Assembly (NCBI GenBank): GCA_016292745.1
Contig: JAEDFO010000070.1
Coordinates: 1-10,247 of the forward strand
Reading direction: 5' to 3'
DNA: 10,247 nucleotides
Origin: Muribaculaceae bacterium
Lineage (GTDB): Bacteria > Bacteroidota > Bacteroidia > Bacteroidales > Muribaculaceae
The position numbers were made by a program, and so were the translations under genes. The first letter of the stretch is position 1, and every line of letters begins with the position of its first letter. The notes beneath the pieces were generated by a model that saw nothing but the letters and a program-made list of their open reading frames with translations, did not search any database and was not told the DNA's origin. Positions 7,601-10,247 of the stretch are shown piece by piece.

Positions 7601-7977
7601 TTATCCACGGTTACGGTATCGGTAAGGACCTCGCTTACGACCACTACTTCTACGATCCAGAGAACCCGGACGACCCACGTACCAACATCACTTCGGAGAA
7701 CCCACGTCTCCACGCAAACGGTGCTCCTCAATCAAATGCCGACAGCGAGAGAATCCTCAAGAGCGGTACTTACATGAAGCTTAAGAACCTTACCTTCGGT
7801 TACACAATTCCTTCGAAGTGGACCCGCAAGGCATTCATCGAAAGAGCTCGCGTTTACTTCTCGGGTGAAAACCTCTTCTGCATCTCTGCATTCCCGGGTC
7901 TTGACCCAGAAAGTATGAGCGACAACGGTTACTCACCAATCCGTTCTTACACTTTCGGTCTTAACGTAACTTTCTAA
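4666..7977 (+). CDS. SusC/RagA-family TonB-dependent outer-membrane glycan transporter
   Basis: An 1103-residue outer-membrane porin expected to import oligosaccharides using TonB-ExbBD energy, working with the SusD protein encoded next. Domains in order: a Sec signal peptide with probable cleavage after AYA (24-26); a carboxypeptidase-D regulatory-like beta-sandwich, about 43-113 (VSGVILDQRGEPVIGATV... DIDGNFTL); the TonB-box/SusC signature (VLDEVVAVGYATQKKVNLTGSV, 118-139); the plug domain, about 140-245, with LVDGMEM (199-205) and ILKDAASCAIYGNRGANGVI (220-239); then a beta-barrel to the C-terminal ...GLNVTF, whose final Phe is the outer-membrane assembly signal. RVYFSGENLF near the end is typical of the family. 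There is no STN domain, so it is not an ECF-sigma signalling transducer. Length is normal for SusC proteins (about 1000-1100). It forms an operon with susD (21-bp gap) and is preceded by a long structured leader. The codons look strongly biased, as expected of a highly expressed gene. The substrate is unknown. Confidence 0.96.
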   Translation: MRKNLKLALLALAIMMAPVSALDAYAEASASSQTSSTASAKSVSGVILDQRGEPVIGATVAIKGTTNGTATDIDGNFTLKNVKPSDVILVTYVGCQPAEVTVGNNRSVEITLKDDSQVLDEVVAVGYATQKKVNLTGSVASVNFEDEKLQRPVTTIASALSGAAAGLNVMNTSSKPNSEGSSVTIRGVGTMNNTAPLILVDGMEMGLNEINPNDVASVSILKDAASCAIYGNRGANGVILVTTKRGQEGKVTVTYSGKFSLETPAKMIHQISDYAKYMELINEAYTNTGQAAKFSQSTIDEWREAAKNPNAVDANGIPNYVSHPNTDWRDVMYNNNWMMEHTVTVSGAEKRTTYSLSGTFLDNPGLVINSGAKKYYFRSDVESRPKDFLTVGLRAWGYKTDHQRNDVDNLYGFAMEKTVPGVYPYYNGQYGGTETAEEDGVAGNPLLQLSSTHGYYKQIKVYVNPYVEVSFLKDFKVRANFYYDKFENNHKWLPGPYLEQVSFNRGIPLNSAPTADNLAGYTCYDWTSRDQSWKTNVVGTYAHSFGKHDVSALLGYEEYRKWGDVFDIAKMGMSSIDLTDWNALTKPNYISGNSWEYSSRSLFGRVNYAYDGRYLFEADIRYDGSSRFSPESRWGVFPSFSAGWRISQESFMKDIDWLSNLKLRASWGKLGNNSIGNYEWQSLYGTGFIYAFNGSKTPGLAMTKFSNAFLEWEETAVTNIGVDFGFLKNRLNGSLEFYYKDTDGILYRPTLPESLNQFTSPLMNLAAVSNKGFELGLTWDDRAGDFTYHVGANFSYNINRVTEYKGELIREWRTDEQGNRYWYSNIGEVANGWGERIVEGHEMNEFYYRNLYRGNAGNVYGADGKVDINAGPKDGMIRTERDMEWLRAMVDAGYKFYPGQKISKDAIWYGDPIFADYNGDGIYGDDNDRDFQGASKMPKFYFGLQGSVTWKDFDLSMSWAGAGGNKIWYNYNTINSVRVIHGYGIGKDLAYDHYFYDPENPDDPRTNITSENPRLHANGAPQSNADSERILKSGTYMKLKNLTFGYTIPSKWTRKAFIERARVYFSGENLFCISAFPGLDPESMSDNGYSPIRSYTFGLNVTF

Positions 7978-7998
7978 CATCATTCGTAAAACAGCATT

Positions 7999-9834
7999 AT
8001 GAAAAATAATATCATTAAATACGTAAAAGGTGCGACAAAAATCGTATCAGGTGCAATGTTCTGCGGCCTTCTGCTGTCAAGTTGCGTTGATATGGACCTC
8101 TCACCAAAGGATAGCCCGTCGGAAGCTTCAGTATGGAGCGACCCGACAATGGCAGAACAGGTTGTAACCGGTGTTTACAAAAACCTGAACCACATTCCAA
8201 ACGACCCATACAACATGTGGATGGACCTCTTCACAGGCATGATGGACCGCGACGCCAACTGGAGCAACTTCGGTATCCTCTTCGGCCGTGAAACCACTTC
8301 GGGCGACACCCCTGTTTGGTTGTGGCACGATAACTACAAATTCATCATCCGTTGTAACGATGCCATCGAGAACCTTCCTAAGGTTCCTGGTATGGATGAA
8401 ACAAAGGCAGCCCGCTTCATGGCTGAGCTCCGTGTGCTCCGTGCTCACTGGTATCTCCAGCTCGCTGCTCTCTACGGTGATGTTCCTTACTATGCCGACG
8501 CTATCAAGTCGGTTGACCAGGCTAAGGGTTCTAATACTCCTCGTACGGAAATCTGGAACAATGTTGTTAACGACGTAACTCTCGCTATCAACGAACCGGC
8601 TCTTCCTAACAAGATTGCCAAGGGCGATGCTAACTATGGACATATCACCAAGGGTGCTGCTTACTTCGTTCGTGGTAAGGCTTATCTCTGGCTCAAGGAA
8701 TGGGCTAAGGCTGAAGCCGACTTCCGCAAGGTAGGTGAAATGGGTTACTCTCTGTTCAACGACGGTTCAGGCCAGGCTTACAAGAACCTCTTCAAGCTCG
8801 AAAACGAGCAGTGCGATGAAATGGTATTCTCAATCCAGTGTATCGCCGAAAATGGCTATTGCAACGCCAAGGAACGTGGTTTCGGTAGTCGTGCTACTTT
8901 CGTTAGCTCTTGGAACAACTACCTGCCTAACCCAACATTCGTTGAATCGTACGAAAACGCCGACGGTAGCAAGTTCAATTGGGCTGACTACATTCCTGAA
9001 TGGGACAACCTCACAGCAAAGGAACGTCGCGTATTCTTCCTCCGCGATGGTCTTACCGAAGCTGAAATTGCTAAAGCAACTGAAGACGGTGCCAAGATGG
9101 ACCTCTACTTGCCTAACGGCAACGAAGCTCGTATCAGAAAGGCTTATGATAACCGTGACCCACGTCTGAACCAGACTATCATCACTCCTTACGACACTTA
9201 TCGTGGTGGTTGCGGAGGAATAGTTGGTGACTACACTCTCCGCTATCCTCTCCGCGCTAAGTGGAAAGATGGTGAAGCATTCGACCTTTTCACCGACACC
9301 CAGGCTATGTTCTACTACTTGTTCCGCAAATTCGTTACTGAAGGTGCAGAAAACAAGGACACCAAGGAAGCCAAGGGTAATGCAATCGACATGCCGGTTA
9401 TCCGTTACGCTTACGTTCTCCTCGGTCTTGCCGAAGCTTTGAACGAACAGGGTAAGGTTAACGAAGCTGCCGAAGTTATCAACCAGATTCGTAACCGTGC
9501 AGGTGCTCAGCCACTCAACAGCAACGCTGCTACAACTGTTGCTGGTCAGGACGATATGCGCAAGCGTATCCAGAACGAGTATCACTGGGAAATGGTTGGT
9601 GAAGATGTTATCTACTTCGATATCCTCCGTTGGGGCACTTGGAAGGACGAAAAGTACTTCCAGTTCAACGCTGGTACAGCTGCTAACCCGGTTATGGAAT
9701 ACAACGGTCTCCGTCAGATGTGGGGCCAGGCTACTTACCACTATCTGTGGGGTGGCGACCACTACAACTTGTGGCCTATTCCTCTGAACGAAATTCAGAT
9801 GAACCCGAACATTCAGCAAAATCCAGGTTGGTAA
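7999..9834 (+). CDS. SusD/RagB-family surface glycan-binding lipoprotein
   Basis: A 611-residue lipoprotein expected to sit on the cell surface as the hinged lid of the SusC barrel and to bind the glycan before import. The signal peptide ends in a lipobox LLSSC with Cys29 as the lipidated residue. The next residues (V-D-M-D) are acidic, in keeping with surface export in Bacteroidetes. Family landmarks appear in order: the alpha-helical TPR-like segment ELRVLRAHWYLQLAALYGDVPYY (143-165), a second helical pair around 218-246, the DMPVIRYAYVLLGLAEALNEQG helix (464-485), EYHWEMVGEDVIYFDILRWG (527-546) and the C-terminal LWPIPLNEIQMNPNIQQNPGW (591-611). The many Trp/Tyr/Phe residues suit a carbohydrate-binding surface. 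Length is at the upper end of the usual 500-600. It is the second gene of the operon and ends just before a strong terminator. The family is certain; glycan specificity cannot be read from sequence. Confidence 0.96.
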   Translation: MKNNIIKYVKGATKIVSGAMFCGLLLSSCVDMDLSPKDSPSEASVWSDPTMAEQVVTGVYKNLNHIPNDPYNMWMDLFTGMMDRDANWSNFGILFGRETTSGDTPVWLWHDNYKFIIRCNDAIENLPKVPGMDETKAARFMAELRVLRAHWYLQLAALYGDVPYYADAIKSVDQAKGSNTPRTEIWNNVVNDVTLAINEPALPNKIAKGDANYGHITKGAAYFVRGKAYLWLKEWAKAEADFRKVGEMGYSLFNDGSGQAYKNLFKLENEQCDEMVFSIQCIAENGYCNAKERGFGSRATFVSSWNNYLPNPTFVESYENADGSKFNWADYIPEWDNLTAKERRVFFLRDGLTEAEIAKATEDGAKMDLYLPNGNEARIRKAYDNRDPRLNQTIITPYDTYRGGCGGIVGDYTLRYPLRAKWKDGEAFDLFTDTQAMFYYLFRKFVTEGAENKDTKEAKGNAIDMPVIRYAYVLLGLAEALNEQGKVNEAAEVINQIRNRAGAQPLNSNAATTVAGQDDMRKRIQNEYHWEMVGEDVIYFDILRWGTWKDEKYFQFNAGTAANPVMEYNGLRQMWGQATYHYLWGGDHYNLWPIPLNEIQMNPNIQQNPGW

Positions 9835-9854
9835 TTTAGCCTGATTCTCTATAT

Positions 9855-9889
9855 AGGCAGCCGGAAAAGGGCACCCGGCTGCCTTTTTT
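9855..9889 (+). terminator. Intrinsic terminator of the susC-susD operon
   Basis: GGCAGCCGG (9856-9864) pairs perfectly with CCGGCTGCC (9875-9883), with A9855-T9884 extending the stem, around a 10-base loop. Six Ts follow directly (9884-9889), then a further T-rich run. It lies 21 bases after the susD stop codon. Confidence 0.88.
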
Positions 9890-9902
9890 ATTTTATTTTT
9901 TG

Positions 9903-9910
9903 TATATTTG
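9903..9910 (+). promoter_or_regulatory. -7 box TATATTTG for the GH43-like gene
   Basis: An exact TAnnTTTG box starts 13 bases after the last T of the terminator's T-run. The surrounding 13 bases (9903-9915) are identical to 4215-4227. No TTG -33 is present at the expected position, which falls inside the terminator hairpin (about 9879-9882). The start would be near 9916-9918, leaving a leader of about 33 bases. Confidence 0.55.
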
Positions 9911-9949
9911 TGTCGATATTAACTCTAATTTCTTAAAACAACCCAACTC

Positions 9950-10247
9950 ATGACTAAACGCATTTCTTGTGTATCTATTCTGTTGTGCCTTGTCAGCTTC
10001 GCTGCTATTGCACTCACTCCTGCGGCCCCTAAGAAACATCGCGCGGCCGTTTCGGCTACCTACAGCAATCCGGTTATCCGCTATGGAGCGCCCGACCCAA
10101 CTGCCATGCGCATGCCCGATGGCGCCTATTACCTTTACGCTACCGAGGACATCCGCAACGTCCCGGTGTTTAAATCTACCGACCTTGTTAACTGGGAGCG
10201 TGTGGGTATCTGCTTCACCGAAGAAACCCGTCCCGACTTTGAACCCG
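9950..10247 (+). CDS. Secreted glycoside hydrolase, probably family GH43 (5' part only)
   Basis: An open frame from ATG 9950 runs past the window end; 99 full codons are visible. Residues 1 to about 26 form a signal peptide (MTKR, a hydrophobic core, then A-A-P), with the cleavage site unclear. From residue 40 the sequence reads NPVIRYGAPDPTAMRMPDG, then YYLYATEDI and VFKSTDLVNWERVG. This is the start of a five-bladed beta-propeller as in GH43: an N-P-V-I entry, Asp49 in the A-P-D-P context as the likely catalytic base, a Y-Y-L-Y strand and a K-S-x-D-L-x-N-W blade turn. Most GH43 enzymes release arabinose or xylose from plant polysaccharides, so it fits a glycan locus with SusC/SusD. The catalytic acid and the acidic residue that tunes it lie beyond the window. 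GH32, GH62 and GH117 share the fold and are the main alternatives; GH43 is favoured by the PDP context. Confidence 0.8.
   Translation, partial: MTKRISCVSILLCLVSFAAIALTPAAPKKHRAAVSATYSNPVIRYGAPDPTAMRMPDGAYYLYATEDIRNVPVFKSTDLVNWERVGICFTEETRPDFEP

Noticed and set aside
8830..9819. A 329-codon open frame antisense to susD
   Set aside because: The sense frame is an unmistakable SusD with all family landmarks. Its codon bias removes stops from the opposite strand, and the antisense product is low-complexity (V/T/S-rich) with no motif.
1..10247. Insertion sequences, CRISPR arrays, tRNA or rRNA genes, integration sites
   Set aside because: No transposase-like frame, terminal inverted repeats, regularly spaced repeats or recognisable stable-RNA genes were seen; the window reads as ordinary chromosome plus a PUL edge.

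Overview
The window looks like chromosome of a Bacteroidales bacterium. The evidence is an adjacent SusC/SusD outer-membrane pair, promoters of the Bacteroidetes type (-7 box TAnnTTTG, once with a TTTG -33 box), start codons without Shine-Dalgarno sequences, and a Tat-exported Gfo/Idh/MocA oxidoreductase. The GC-balanced coding sequence would fit a gut lineage such as Muribaculaceae, but that placement is an impression and was not tested.

Left part (1-2413, minus strand): two household-type genes in tandem. A TrmH/SpoU-family RNA 2'-O-methyltransferase (2413 to 1598) lies upstream of a 12-TM major facilitator superfamily transporter (1422 to 10). The transporter appears to have its own promoter in the 175-bp gap. 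Divergent from the methyltransferase is a Tat-secreted Gfo/Idh/MocA-family oxidoreductase (2527-3834, plus), with a well-formed promoter and a strong hairpin after its stop codon.

Middle (3835-4665): an 831-bp gene-free stretch. It holds the downstream hairpin, two AT-rich inverted repeats, one exact -7 box (4215-4222), and then a GC-richer block (about 4229-4470) that folds on paper into a closed multi-branched RNA. AT-rich leader sequence with short direct repeats leads into susC. The block is the best candidate here for something undescribed: a structured small RNA or a long regulatory 5' leader of the polysaccharide-utilisation operon.

Right part (4666-10247, plus): the start of a polysaccharide utilization locus (PUL). 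A SusC/RagA-type TonB-dependent porin and a SusD/RagB-type surface lipoprotein are separated by 21 bp and closed by a strong intrinsic terminator. A glycoside hydrolase resembling family 43 follows and runs off the window end. It has its own -7 box 13 bp after the terminator T-run, and this box shares 13 identical bases with the one upstream of the structured block. Expected roles: SusD captures a glycan at the cell surface, SusC imports it with TonB energy, and the GH43-like enzyme (cleaving arabinose- or xylose-type linkages in most of its family) helps to trim it. The substrate cannot be fixed from this window, and no PUL regulator (HTCS, SusR, ECF sigma/anti-sigma) is present in it.
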